From CAYSRC01 sp964446385 (lineage in GTDB: Bacteria; Bacillota; Clostridia; Oscillospirales; Ruminococcaceae), in contig CAYUOH010000002.1 in the NCBI GenBank assembly GCA_964446385.1, positions 62,001 to 126,000 on the forward strand: DNA of 64,000 nucleotides. The letters run 5' to 3'. The stretch's first letter is position 1. Each line of letters starts with the position of its first letter. Below, piece by piece: positions 24,113 to 32,084 of this stretch. The translations under genes and the position numbers were made by a program. Below the pieces are notes generated by a model. The model saw nothing but the letters and a program-made list of their open reading frames with translations, was not told where the DNA came from and searched no databases.

Positions 24113-25807
24113 TCAGTTTTTGTCCATTCCGCAAGGAGTGGATCTGCTGTTTAACGCTTTATCGTTATGGATTGCATCATAGAAACGGAAGCCTCCGGCA
24201 AAGTTATAAGCATCAAAACCGTTTCCGCCCAGGATTCTGCACGCAATATAACTTCTCAATCCGCTTTGGCAAATGACATATACCGGTTTGCTGCGTTCAA
24301 GTTCGTCAATACGTTCACGCAGGTCATCAACGGGAATATTAATAAAATCTTCTACATGACCCAAGCTGTATTCCACCTGTGTGCGTGTATCAAGAAGTGT
24401 TACACTTCCGTCACGCGGAAGAGTTTCATCCTCATCATAATACCACTGCTTTACAACACCGTTTTTTAGATTTTCTATCATGTAGCCTGCCATATTCACG
24501 GGATCCTTTGCAGAGGAGAATGGCGGTGCATAAGCAAGGTCGAGTTCGGCAAGATCATATGCTTTAATTCCGGCACGTATAGAGGTAGCCAATACATCAA
24601 TTCGCTTATCAACTCCATCAAAGCCTACAATTTGAGCTCCTAAGAGGTTGTATGAATCTTTCTCAAAAATGACTTTCATGGTCATAATTTTACTGCCGGG
24701 ATAATAAACGGCATGGCTCATAGGGGATAGAATAACCTTATCGGTAAAGAGCCCAAGCGTTTTCGCTGTCTTTTCGTTAATCCCTGTTGCGGCAGCGGTC
24801 ATGTCAAATATCTTAATTACCGAGCTGCCTTGTCCGCCTGTGTAGTGACTGTCACCTCCACATATATTGTCAGCGGCAATTCGGCCTTGTTTGTTAGCCG
24901 GACCGGCAAGAGAAATAAGCGTATCAGTATTTGTTACAAAATTCTTTATCTGAACCGCATCGCCGACTGCATAAATGTCTGGAATTGAGGTTTCCATTTT
25001 ATCATTTACAACAATACTGTCTTTGATACCGAGTTCCAGACCCACATTTTTAGCAAGCCCGGTTTCAGGAGCAACACCAATTGCCATTACCACCATGTCT
25101 GTGTGGAGTGCTAAAGAATTTTTTAGCTTAACATCAATACCGTCGTCTGCATCTGCAAAGCCATCAACCATACAGCCGAGCATAAGATTTATACCGTTCT
25201 TACGAACCTCTGCATGTATAAAAGATGCCATATCACTGTCAAAGGGAGCCATAAGCTGTTCAGTAGCTTCTACGAGTGTAACGCCGATTCCCAGTTCCTG
25301 CAGATTCTCTGCGACCTCAATTCCGATAAAGCCTCCGCCGACGACAACAGCGGATTTCGGACGATGATGCTCTACATATTTCTTAATCTTCAGCGTATCC
25401 TCAACGGTACGGAGAGTGAAAAGCTTATCATTGTCGATGCCCTCCAGGGTTGGTTTAGTCGGCTTTGCGCCGGGCGAGAGCAGGAGCTTATCATAACTTT
25501 CGGCAAAGATTGTACCGCTTTCGAGGTTTTTTACGGTAACGGTCTTATTTTCGGGGTGAATTGCCGTGACCTCATGATGTACATTCATTTTCACACGAAA
25601 GCGTTGCCAGAAGCTTTTCGGTGTCTGTAGCGTCAGATCGTCTTGGTCTTCAATGATACCGCCGATATAATATGGCAATCCGCAGTTAGCGTAGGATATA
25701 AAGCCCGATCTCTCGAAAACAACAATTTTCGCCTGCTCATCAAGTCTGCGTATTCTTGCCGCTGCTGTAGCACCACCTGCGACACCGCCAATGATTACAA
25801 CTTTCAT
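24113..25807 (-). CDS. CoA-disulfide reductase with C-terminal rhodanese domain
   Basis: A 564-residue flavoprotein of the pyridine nucleotide-disulfide oxidoreductase family. The N-terminus has the FAD-binding GGVAGGATAAARIRR and the single active-site Cys42 (YANCGLPYYIGG) of CoA-disulfide reductases; a second Rossmann motif (VVVGGGFIGIEVAENL) binds NAD(P)H. From about residue 465 a rhodanese domain follows, with catalytic Cys513 (VICQSGLRS). Such CoADR-Rhd enzymes reduce CoA persulfide/polysulfide. The gene begins on the last base of the upstream rhodanese gene, in the thioredoxin operon. Confidence 0.9.
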   Translation of the reverse strand: MKVVIIGGVAGGATAAARIRRLDEQAKIVVFERSGFISYANCGLPYYIGGIIEDQDDLTLQTPKSFWQRFRVKMNVHHEVTAIHPENKTVTVKNLESGTIFAESYDKLLLSPGAKPTKPTLEGIDNDKLFTLRTVEDTLKIKKYVEHHRPKSAVVVGGGFIGIEVAENLQELGIGVTLVEATEQLMAPFDSDMASFIHAEVRKNGINLMLGCMVDGFADADDGIDVKLKNSLALHTDMVVMAIGVAPETGLAKNVGLELGIKDSIVVNDKMETSIPDIYAVGDAVQIKNFVTNTDTLISLAGPANKQGRIAADNICGGDSHYTGGQGSSVIKIFDMTAAATGINEKTAKTLGLFTDKVILSPMSHAVYYPGSKIMTMKVIFEKDSYNLLGAQIVGFDGVDKRIDVLATSIRAGIKAYDLAELDLAYAPPFSSAKDPVNMAGYMIENLKNGVVKQWYYDEDETLPRDGSVTLLDTRTQVEYSLGHVEDFINIPVDDLRERIDELERSKPVYVICQSGLRSYIACRILGGNGFDAYNFAGGFRFYDAIHNDKALNSRSTPCGMDKN

Positions 25808-26127
25808 TATTTGATCACCTTACCATGGTAGTTACTGATACCACCAATATTTTTCGCTTTCGTGTATCCGCTTCGTTTCAAATAGGACACGGCTTGTCCG
25901 CTTCGGCTGCCGCTAAAGCAGTGAACATATAACGGCGTACTCTTGTCTTTTACTATATTCTCAATAGAATTAATTCTATCGAGCGGTAAATTAATACTTC
26001 CGTCAATGTGTCCACCGCGATATTCTTCTACAGTTCTTACATCAAGCAAAACCGCACCTTTAGTCTTTTTAAATTCCGCAACGCCCTCATTAATGTCGGG
26101 GGTACGTAAGAAATCAAACAGTCCCAT
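25807..26127 (-). CDS. Single-domain rhodanese (sulfurtransferase)
   Basis: A 106-residue protein with a complete rhodanese domain: DVRTVEEYRGGHIDGSINLP and the catalytic loop HCFSGSRSG with Cys70. It should move sulfane sulfur between thiols such as CoA or glutathione analogues. It lies between the thioredoxin gene (11 nt) and the CoA-disulfide reductase gene (shared base), forming one unit with them. No signal peptide is present, so it is cytosolic. Confidence 0.9.
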   Translation of the reverse strand: MGLFDFLRTPDINEGVAEFKKTKGAVLLDVRTVEEYRGGHIDGSINLPLDRINSIENIVKDKSTPLYVHCFSGSRSGQAVSYLKRSGYTKAKNIGGISNYHGKVIK

Positions 26128-26138
26128 ATTATTTCTCC

Positions 26139-26444
26139 TTATAGCATTTCTAATATCTGCTTTTTTGGCCTGAAACCGACAACCCGGTTTGCAACCTTAC
26201 CGTTTTTGATTACCGCGAGCATCGGGATGCTCATGACCTGAAATTGAGCTGCAAGCTCAGGTTGTTCGTCAATATTGATTTTGCAAACCTTGACATCGCT
26301 TCTTTCATCTGCAACTTCTGCTACAATCGGACTCACCATTCGACAAGGACCACACCAATCAGCATAGAAGTCAAGAAGTACCGGTTGATTGGAATTCATA
26401 ACTTCATTTTCGAAATTTCCTTTGTTAATTTTGATAACAGACAT
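26139..26444 (-). CDS. trxA: Thioredoxin
   Basis: A 101-residue classical thioredoxin: YADWCGPCRM (Cys31, Cys34), Asp26 (FYADW region) and a cis-proline in MSIPM. It reduces cytosolic disulfides or persulfides, and is the first gene of the operon trx-rhodanese-CoA-disulfide reductase. The promoter upstream (26477-26517) carries a GTGAT-N3-ATCAC site. Its presence with CcdA and TlpA in the same region suggests that it feeds electrons outward. Confidence 0.92.
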   Translation of the reverse strand: MSVIKINKGNFENEVMNSNQPVLLDFYADWCGPCRMVSPIVAEVADERSDVKVCKINIDEQPELAAQFQVMSIPMLAVIKNGKVANRVVGFRPKKQILEML

Positions 26445-26476
26445 TTTCGTGTCCTCCTATGTTTTATTGTGTTTTA

Positions 26477-26517
26477 ATTATATCCGGTTTATAAACAACG
26501 TTCCGTGATGTTATCAC
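26477..26517 (-). promoter_or_regulatory. Promoter of the thioredoxin-rhodanese-CoADR operon with Crp-type operator
   Basis: On the minus strand GTGATAACATCAC (26517-26505) is followed by 22 nt and a perfect TATAAT (26482-26477). The -35 region (CGGAAC) is poor, as expected if an activator is needed. The bases after the palindrome, GGAA, also match those of the DUF6132 promoter. Confidence 0.75.
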
Positions 26518-26546
26518 TTATTAATTTTCTTTTATGAAAAAGAAAT

Positions 26547-26578
26547 GACAGCAGATTTTTCCATTGAAATCTGCTGTC
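26547..26578 (-). terminator. Terminator of hcp, copy 2 of a repeated type
   Basis: GACAGCAGATTT pairs with AAATCTGCTGTC around an 8-nt loop; the minus strand continues ATTTCTTTTTC. The stem is the same as at 11531-11562, 15 kb away. Confidence 0.75.
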
Positions 26579-26651
26579 TTAATAGTACGTTTTTCTGTAA
26601 GAAAAACAATCTTATATTTGAATAATTGCTTTACATACTAATCTTCGATTG

Positions 26652-28277
26652 TCAGTCGTTCATGAACAGCTCGATGTCATCATCTGCAGTGCCGATGCCT
26701 GCGATTCCGAACTTTTCTACAAGAACATTTGCGACATTCGGAGAGAGGAAACCCGGAAGAGTGGGGCCAAGATGGATATTCTTCACACCCAGATAAAGAA
26801 GTGAAAGAAGAACAATGACAGCTTTCTGCTCGTACCATGCAATATTGAATTGAATCGGAAGCTTGTTGATATCATCAAGTCCGAATACTTCTTTAAGCTT
26901 AAGAGCAATAACAGCAAGCGAATAGGAATCATTGCACTGACCGGCATCCAATACTCTCGGAATACCGCCTATGTCGCCAAGACTTAATTTATTATAGCGA
27001 TATTTAGCACAACCTGCTGTAAGAATGACTGTGTTCTTCGGCAATTTATCTGCAAACTCGGTGTAATACTCCCTTGATTTCATACGGCCGTCGCAGCCTG
27101 CCATAACAAAGAACTTTTTAATCGCTCCGGATTTTACCGCATCTACTACCTTGTCGGCCAGAGCAATCACCTGATTGTGTGCAAAACCTCCGACGATGCT
27201 TCCTGTTTCAATTTCATCCGGTGCAGGAAGCGTCTTGGCAAGCGAGATAATTTCGGAGAAATCTTTTTTGCCGTTTTCATCGGCTACGATATGATTGCAG
27301 CCGGGATATCCGGTCGATCCGGTGGTAAAGATCCTTCCCCGGACCTCCTCGCTCCTTGGCGGAACGATACAGTTGGTGGTAAAGAGGATTGGACCATGGA
27401 AGGAAACAAATTCGTCGATCTGTTTCCACCATGCGTTGCCGTAGTTGCCCGCAAAATTATCATATTTCTTAAAAGCAGGGTAATAATGAGCAGGCAGCAT
27501 CTCGCCGTGGGTATAGACATCCACTCCGGTGTCTTTGGTCTGCTCTAGAAGCTGTTCCAAATCTGTCAGGTCATGACCGGAAATCAGTATGGCAGGATTT
27601 TTTCTGACACCGATATTGACCTCGGTGATTTCAGGATTGCCGAACCTCGATGTGTTAGCCTCGTCCAGAAGTGCCATAACTTTGACACCGTATTCACCGG
27701 TTTTCATCGTCAGCGCGACAAGATCGTCTGCAGAGAGGGAATCGTCCAGTGTCGCTGCAAGCGCCTCATAGATAAAAGCATTAATTTCAAGGCTTTCTTT
27801 CCCGATGTTTTTTGCATGCTCGGCATAGGCTGCCATACCTTTAAGCCCATAAATAATCATCCAACTAAGAGAACGCACATCCTCGTTTTCAGTCGAGAGG
27901 ACACCCACGGCAGAAGCTTTTTCGAGCATAGACTCTCTGGAATCCACACTGAATATGGCAGCGTCGCTATAAGTATTTATTGAAGCAGTTTTTTTCAACT
28001 CATCTCTAATGGCAATCATTTTCACAATCTGTTTTTCAATAGAGCTGTCATCAAAATTTGCATTAGTGATCGTCATAAAAAGACTATTGAGCAATTCATG
28101 GTTTGTACTGTCGATCTTGCTAATATCGATTTTCTCTTTGATAACGATTTCCGAAATGCCTTTGAGAGTGTAAATCAGAAGATCCTGCAGCTTTGCGACC
28201 TCCTCGCTTTTTCCGCATACACCGCGTACAGTACAGCCTTTTCCTCCGGCAGTTTCTTGACATTGATAACAAAACAT
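26652..28277 (-). CDS. hcp: Hybrid cluster protein (hydroxylamine reductase / NO-related)
   Basis: The 541-residue protein starts MFCYQCQETAGGKGCTVRGVC: Cys3, Cys6, Cys15 and Cys21 bind the [4Fe-4S] cluster in the C-x2-C-x8-C-x5-C pattern of class I hybrid cluster proteins of anaerobes. Hybrid-cluster residues follow (GHDLTDLEQ, TNCIVPP, TTGSTGYPGC, CAKYRY, DAGQCNDSYS, EQKAV). The ATG at 28277 is preferred over the frame's upstream extension of 20 codons; AAGGTGA lies 6 nt before. It detoxifies NO, hydroxylamine or S-nitrosothiols. A TGTTG-N6-CAACA palindrome sits at its promoter (28363-28378), pointing to control by the nearby HcpR-like regulator. Confidence 0.95.
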   Translation of the reverse strand: MFCYQCQETAGGKGCTVRGVCGKSEEVAKLQDLLIYTLKGISEIVIKEKIDISKIDSTNHELLNSLFMTITNANFDDSSIEKQIVKMIAIRDELKKTASINTYSDAAIFSVDSRESMLEKASAVGVLSTENEDVRSLSWMIIYGLKGMAAYAEHAKNIGKESLEINAFIYEALAATLDDSLSADDLVALTMKTGEYGVKVMALLDEANTSRFGNPEITEVNIGVRKNPAILISGHDLTDLEQLLEQTKDTGVDVYTHGEMLPAHYYPAFKKYDNFAGNYGNAWWKQIDEFVSFHGPILFTTNCIVPPRSEEVRGRIFTTGSTGYPGCNHIVADENGKKDFSEIISLAKTLPAPDEIETGSIVGGFAHNQVIALADKVVDAVKSGAIKKFFVMAGCDGRMKSREYYTEFADKLPKNTVILTAGCAKYRYNKLSLGDIGGIPRVLDAGQCNDSYSLAVIALKLKEVFGLDDINKLPIQFNIAWYEQKAVIVLLSLLYLGVKNIHLGPTLPGFLSPNVANVLVEKFGIAGIGTADDDIELFMND

Positions 28278-28324
28278 AAGATTCACCTTAACCCTTTCTA
28301 TTTTAAAAGTTCTAAATTGTTTAA

Positions 28325-28490
28325 CTGATGTTTTCATTATTTGTTAGGGGTTCAGTAGGTTCTGTTGCATTTGCAACAAAGTTAAAAAGTTTTTCAATCT
28401 CATCCATAAATTTGATTTCAATGATTTGCCGATCCAACACAGTCACTCTCTTAACGTACTGTTTTAAAAACAGGTTCTTGTCTTCATTTG
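28325..28490 (-). pseudogene. Possible C-terminal remnant overlapping the hcp promoter region
   Basis: The minus strand reads about 55 codons of protein-like text between a stop near 28500 and one just below 28325, with KQYVKRVTVLDRQIIEIKF, a pattern I associate with the last strands of serine recombinases. There is no start. The palindrome of the hcp promoter lies inside this stretch, so any coding past is over. Confidence 0.25.
28336..28378 (-). promoter_or_regulatory. hcp promoter with palindrome matching the second Crp/Fnr regulator's site
   Basis: On the minus strand TGTTGCAAATGCAACA (28378-28363) is followed by 21 nt and AATAAT (28341-28336), a near-consensus -10 box. The palindrome differs at two positions from TGTTGGAAATCCAACA next to the regulator gene at 30357-30372, and the same 21-nt spacing recurs there. 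Confidence 0.65.
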
Positions 28491-28567
28491 TTGATATTAA
28501 AGATTTGCTGCCATATACTGTTTATAAAAGCTACATTGAGAAGTCAACCAATTGGGAGGTACTGCTT

Positions 28568-29176
28568 ATGCTTTCGCTTTCACAACACAAAACAAATGTG
28601 CCCGAAGAATTTGTATTTACATGTTTTGCAAATTCAGGTTCAAAGCTTTCACCAAGTGATCCACATGTCTGGACAAAGCAAACCTATCATTGGTCAAACA
28701 TACTATATAGTTTGCCGCACAATCTGTTCTTTTGGACATGCGTAACAACAACTCTAATAGGAATGTCTTGGCTACAAGTCTTAATCTATTCATGTGTAGC
28801 TGGCATCATTGGGTATCTCTATAATTACAATCCTATATTTATTTTCTTCTATCCATTTACACTTATATCAACTTTGCATAAACTAATTTGTCGACTATTT
28901 TTACATTATGTTATCGCCATAGCGGCATTCATTTTTATCGGACAGTATATACAAATCGGCATACTAATTTTAGGTCCTATTATGCTTGCGATATTATCAT
29001 TATTTATAGGGATTATAATTAATCTTTATACTGCAGCACGATACGAATTAACTTTGGAAAATTTTGACTGGTTTAAATTAAAGTACATTTCAAGAATGTG
29101 TAAAATTCCTCTCAAGAAACTTTGTCAGGAATTTCAGCCATACAAAATCAACAGTTCAATGTCGAAGAATTTATAG
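28568..29176 (+). CDS. Membrane protein of unknown function
   Basis: A 202-residue protein with about four hydrophobic segments (from LFFWTCVTTTLIGMSW to LSLFIGIIINLYTA) between a polar N-terminus (MLSLSQHKTNVPEEFVF) and a Lys/Cys-containing tail. The ATG at 28568 is chosen because GGGAGG lies 8 nt upstream; the frame is open 80 codons further up with no good start. Aromatic residues and isoleucine are abundant. I do not recognise the family. It stands alone, convergent with the cupin gene. Confidence 0.6.
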   Translation: MLSLSQHKTNVPEEFVFTCFANSGSKLSPSDPHVWTKQTYHWSNILYSLPHNLFFWTCVTTTLIGMSWLQVLIYSCVAGIIGYLYNYNPIFIFFYPFTLISTLHKLICRLFLHYVIAIAAFIFIGQYIQIGILILGPIMLAILSLFIGIIINLYTAARYELTLENFDWFKLKYISRMCKIPLKKLCQEFQPYKINSSMSKNL

Positions 29177-29252
29177 TAAAAGTAAATTCACCATACATAC
29201 TCATTTCTCATCCTCCTTTATTCTTACAATTTCAGAATCATCCTTCGTTTTT

Positions 29253-29567
29253 TCAACCCTTAGGGGCAGGCGCTTTAACAATAATAATCTCCAATGTTTC
29301 AGAATTATAATTTTTTACATTCATTTTAGTTTGAAAAGGGATTTTTAATAATGTCCCTGCATTGTATTCATGTACTTCCTGTTCATCAAGTGCAATGGAA
29401 AGTGTTCCTCTTAAAACCGTCATATAGACATTTGAATTTGAAAAATGCTCAGGCAGTCCTTCGTTTTTATTGAACACCATATGCATATAGTGCAGATTTT
29501 CATCCATTATGATCTTTTCAATAACTTTATCATTTCCGGTATAAAAACTATATACTTTTTCAACCAT
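29253..29567 (-). CDS. Small cupin-domain protein
   Basis: A 104-residue single cupin barrel: HMVFNKNEGLPEHFSNSNVYMTVLRGTLSI holds the first motif with His residues, and EYNAGTLLKIPFQTKMNVKN the second, in which the last His is not obvious. It is probably metal-binding or regulatory; substrate unknown. The upstream ferredoxin-type gene ends 16 nt before its start, so the two are co-transcribed from the regulated promoter at 30314-30372. Confidence 0.75.
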   Translation of the reverse strand: MVEKVYSFYTGNDKVIEKIIMDENLHYMHMVFNKNEGLPEHFSNSNVYMTVLRGTLSIALDEQEVHEYNAGTLLKIPFQTKMNVKNYNSETLEIIIVKAPAPKG

Positions 29568-29583
29568 TTTGCATAACCTCCAT

Positions 29584-30288
29584 TTACTCTAATATTTTAC
29601 CTTCTGTAGAAATAGTGATTACTTGCCATGGTATAAATTTATCGCTGTTTTGTAAAGCGATTTTTGCTGCGTTCTCAATACCTCCGCAGCATGGAACTTC
29701 CATTCTTACAATCGTTACGCTTTTGATATTATTGTTTTTTATTATTGCTGTAAGCTTTTCGCTGTAATCGCCCTCATCCAGTTTTGGACAGCCAATCAAC
29801 GTAATACGGTTTTTTATAAACTCATTATGGAAATTACCGTAAGCGTACGCTGTGCAATCGGCGGCAATCAACAGATTAGCATCATTAAAATACGGCGCAT
29901 TAACAGGGACAAGTTTGATTTGAACAGGCCACTGTGATAAGTGACTATTGACGTTTGCAGTATCCTCGCATGAGCAAGAATTATTACTGTTGTGATTAAT
30001 CGATTTTAACTCTGTTCCGGGGCATCCACAGGGGAGTTTTTCTCCTTGATCATTCTTTTGTTTTGCTTTTACTGCTGCTTCGTCGTATTCTTTAGCTTCT
30101 CTTTCTTCAAAGGTAATGGCTCCTGTTGGACAGGCAGGCAGACAATTACCTAAACCATCACAATAATCATCCCGTAGTAATTTTGCTTTACCGTTCACCA
30201 TTCCGATTGCCCCTTCTTGGCAGGCATTTGCGCATAATTCACAACCAATGCATTTTTCTTCATCAATCTTAATTATTTTCCTAAGCAT
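29584..30288 (-). CDS. 4Fe-4S ferredoxin-type protein associated with Hcp and Crp/Fnr regulator
   Basis: The 234-residue protein has two [4Fe-4S] motifs in the first 60 residues (CIGCELCANAC and CDGLGNCLPACP), a Cys-rich linker (PCGCPG, CSCED), and a second domain ending in EVPCCGGIENAAKIAL. Family pattern and context match the ferredoxin-type genes found with Hcp in clostridia, so it may carry electrons to Hcp. It is divergent from the Crp/Fnr gene and its promoter carries that regulator's palindrome at the class II position. Cytosolic. Confidence 0.85.
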   Translation of the reverse strand: MLRKIIKIDEEKCIGCELCANACQEGAIGMVNGKAKLLRDDYCDGLGNCLPACPTGAITFEEREAKEYDEAAVKAKQKNDQGEKLPCGCPGTELKSINHNSNNSCSCEDTANVNSHLSQWPVQIKLVPVNAPYFNDANLLIAADCTAYAYGNFHNEFIKNRITLIGCPKLDEGDYSEKLTAIIKNNNIKSVTIVRMEVPCCGGIENAAKIALQNSDKFIPWQVITISTEGKILE

Positions 30289-30301
30289 ATATTTATCCTC
30301 C

Positions 30302-30319
30302 AGTCACGATATTTTGACT
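30302..30319. promoter_or_regulatory. AGTCA-N8-TGACT palindrome overlapping the -35 box
   Basis: AGTCA (30302-30306) and TGACT (30315-30319) are perfect inverted repeats, 8 nt apart, covering the -35 box of the Crp/Fnr gene. It may be a second operator in this intergenic region; which protein uses it is unknown. Confidence 0.35.
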
Positions 30320-30373
30320 TTATGAGTTAAGTTTACTATACTTAAGCATATAAATATGTTGGAAATCCAACAT
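30314..30373. promoter_or_regulatory. Divergent promoters with an 18-bp palindromic operator
   Basis: Rightward: TTGACT (30314-30319), 17 nt, TATACT (30337-30342) drives the Crp/Fnr gene; the perfect palindrome from 30356 to 30373 (ATGTTGGA-A-A-TCCAACAT) lies just downstream, so a bound regulator would repress. Leftward: the same palindrome is 21 nt from TAAACT (30335-30330), the spacing seen at hcp, so it would activate the ferredoxin gene. Confidence 0.7.
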
Positions 30374-30384
30374 AAAAGGAGCTT

Positions 30385-31044
30385 ATGAAAGATTATTTGC
30401 ACGTACTTAAAACAATCGAATTATTTGAAGGAATAGAAGAAACGAATTTACAGCCATTGCTGTCCTGCCTGTGCGCAAAAGAGATTCATTATGAAAAAGG
30501 AGATGCTGTCTTTTTAAGTGGTGACAGTATCAGAAAATTCGGTATTGTTTTATCGGGTCAGATTGTGGTTGTTCAGGACGACTATTTTGGAAACAGAAGT
30601 ATTCTTGCCAAACTAGAAAAAGGTGATCTGTTTGGGGAATCCTTTGCCTTCGCAGAAATTGAAACGCTCCCGGTCAGTGTTATTACAACGACCGATAGCG
30701 ACCTTTTGTTTATTGACTGTAACAGGCTTTCCGTCCCGTGCGCGAAAGCGTGCGAATTTCACAGCAGGCTCATCCAGAACATGCTAAACATCGTATCTAT
30801 GAAGAATATTGTACTGATGCAAAAAATTGAATTAACCTCGAAACGCACTACCCGTGAAAAACTCCTGGCCTACCTTTCGGATGAATCCAAGAAATCGAGA
30901 AGCAGTCACTTTTGTATTCCGTTCAACCGGCAGGAACTCGCGGACTATCTTTCCGTCGAGCGCAGTGCGATGTCGGCTGAGCTTTCAAAGCTTAGAAATG
31001 ACGGATTATTGAACTTTCATAAGAATCAATTTGAATTATTATAA
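30385..31044 (+). CDS. Crp/Fnr-family regulator, HcpR-like
   Basis: A 219-residue regulator: effector beta-roll (VFLSGDSIRKFGIVLSGQIVVVQ, GDLFGESFAFAE), dimer helix, and winged helix (FNRQELADYLSVERSAMSAELSKLRNDGLL). The recognition helix VERSAMSAEL differs from the R-E-x3-R of the other Crp/Fnr protein, so it should read another sequence. The palindrome at 30356-30373 is its likely own operator and TGTTG-N6-CAACA at hcp the target. HcpR-type proteins sense NO through heme; no ligand can be read here. AAAGGAGC lies 4 nt before the ATG. Confidence 0.85.
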   Translation: MKDYLHVLKTIELFEGIEETNLQPLLSCLCAKEIHYEKGDAVFLSGDSIRKFGIVLSGQIVVVQDDYFGNRSILAKLEKGDLFGESFAFAEIETLPVSVITTTDSDLLFIDCNRLSVPCAKACEFHSRLIQNMLNIVSMKNIVLMQKIELTSKRTTREKLLAYLSDESKKSRSSHFCIPFNRQELADYLSVERSAMSAELSKLRNDGLLNFHKNQFELL

Positions 31045-31382
31045 ACAGATACTTTCCATTACTAAAAAAGAAGCATTCGGAAAAGGGGATTCATATACTT
31101 ATTGTAATTGCAGTATATTCAGTGATTTTTATACTGCCCGAAATTATACACCGTTCGCCAAATCCGGATATCCTGCCGGGTATAACCGATAAATATAGGG
31201 TATATGTCGGGATGGATTTTCTAAATGTCGAGTTAATACTGTTAGGACTACAGATGGGATTAAGCACAGATGTAATTGCCAGGCAGCTGGGACTCGATGA
31301 ACAGACAGTAATCCGGATGTTTGAAATTGTTCAACTCAGCGAGAGTTATCGCAGCCACTCATCGGCACCGGATCTGATATAG
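31033..31382 (+). pseudogene. Remnant of a NAD+ synthase-like gene (C-terminal part)
   Basis: The plus strand is open from about 31033 and ends at 31382. The last 75 residues (PDILPGITDKYRVYVG, then LNVELILLGLQMGLSTDVIARQLGLDEQTV) match the layout of the C-terminus of NadE in clostridia as I recall it. There is no ATG; only a weak GTG at 31122, and the catalytic ATP-binding domain is missing. It starts immediately after the Crp/Fnr stop. A decayed fragment is the best reading; a small expressed protein cannot be excluded. Confidence 0.45.
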
Positions 31383-31398
31383 GATCTCAGCAGAGCCT

Positions 31399-32016
31399 CT
31401 ATAATAGAAGTTCAATCTGTTTCTTTGTTTTCTTATCTAATATTTCACCTGACAGTGCATTTATAATGAAGCTTTCAATTTCATCTGTTTTATGTTCATT
31501 CCTTATGAGAAGCAAGACATTTATGATATCCAGTAATATAGATTTTCGCATGGTTTCTTTAATAGCCATGAGGCTAAAGGAAATAAGTTTGGAAGCTATT
31601 TTATCATTCAAGCTCGGCTTATCCGAAGCAATCTTCTCCAATCCTTGAATACATTGACGTACCGTTATGGGCTTTTCGTCGTTAAGAAGCGTCAGGTATT
31701 CATCAATCGTATCTGCAATCCTGTTTTCGGTATCCCATTTTACGTTCTCTGCAATCAGCATAAGACCAATACTTCTCTGGTAAGAATTATCGCTTTTCAG
31801 TTTGTTCCGGAAAGTATCCCAATACGGATAAACATCAGCGAAGGATATGGATCTGTTTTGCAGCAGGAGAAAAGCCTGATATCTGATTTTATCACCCTTT
31901 ACGCCTAACCATCCGATAAATTCAGAAATATCCTCTTTTTCCAAGGTCTTCGATGCGTTTGGTAAATCACTTTTTGCAATTGACATGATACTTTCATAGT
32001 TGCTTTCCATTTGCAT
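31399..32016 (-). CDS. HEAT-like helical repeat protein, copy A
   Basis: A 205-residue protein made only of helices in pairs (e.g. GDKIRYQAFLLLQNRS, NSYQRSIGLMLIAENVKWD, KPITVRQCIQGLEKIAS), the pattern of HEAT repeats. No enzyme motif is visible. It is a scaffold or binding protein by analogy. It follows a second protein of the same kind (32085-32747) by 68 nt on the same strand, so the two are probably expressed together. Confidence 0.65.
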   Translation of the reverse strand: MQMESNYESIMSIAKSDLPNASKTLEKEDISEFIGWLGVKGDKIRYQAFLLLQNRSISFADVYPYWDTFRNKLKSDNSYQRSIGLMLIAENVKWDTENRIADTIDEYLTLLNDEKPITVRQCIQGLEKIASDKPSLNDKIASKLISFSLMAIKETMRKSILLDIINVLLLIRNEHKTDEIESFIINALSGEILDKKTKKQIELLL

Positions 32017-32084
32017 TATACTGACCCCTTTTCCCGTCGATATTATCCTCCGGTTCGTTATCCCTGAGCCCCAAGTTTTAAGGA

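Noticed and set aside
28328..28567. Extension of the membrane protein at 28568 by 80 codons upstream
   Set aside because: The extension lacks a ribosome binding site, is not hydrophobic in register, and covers the hcp promoter palindrome.
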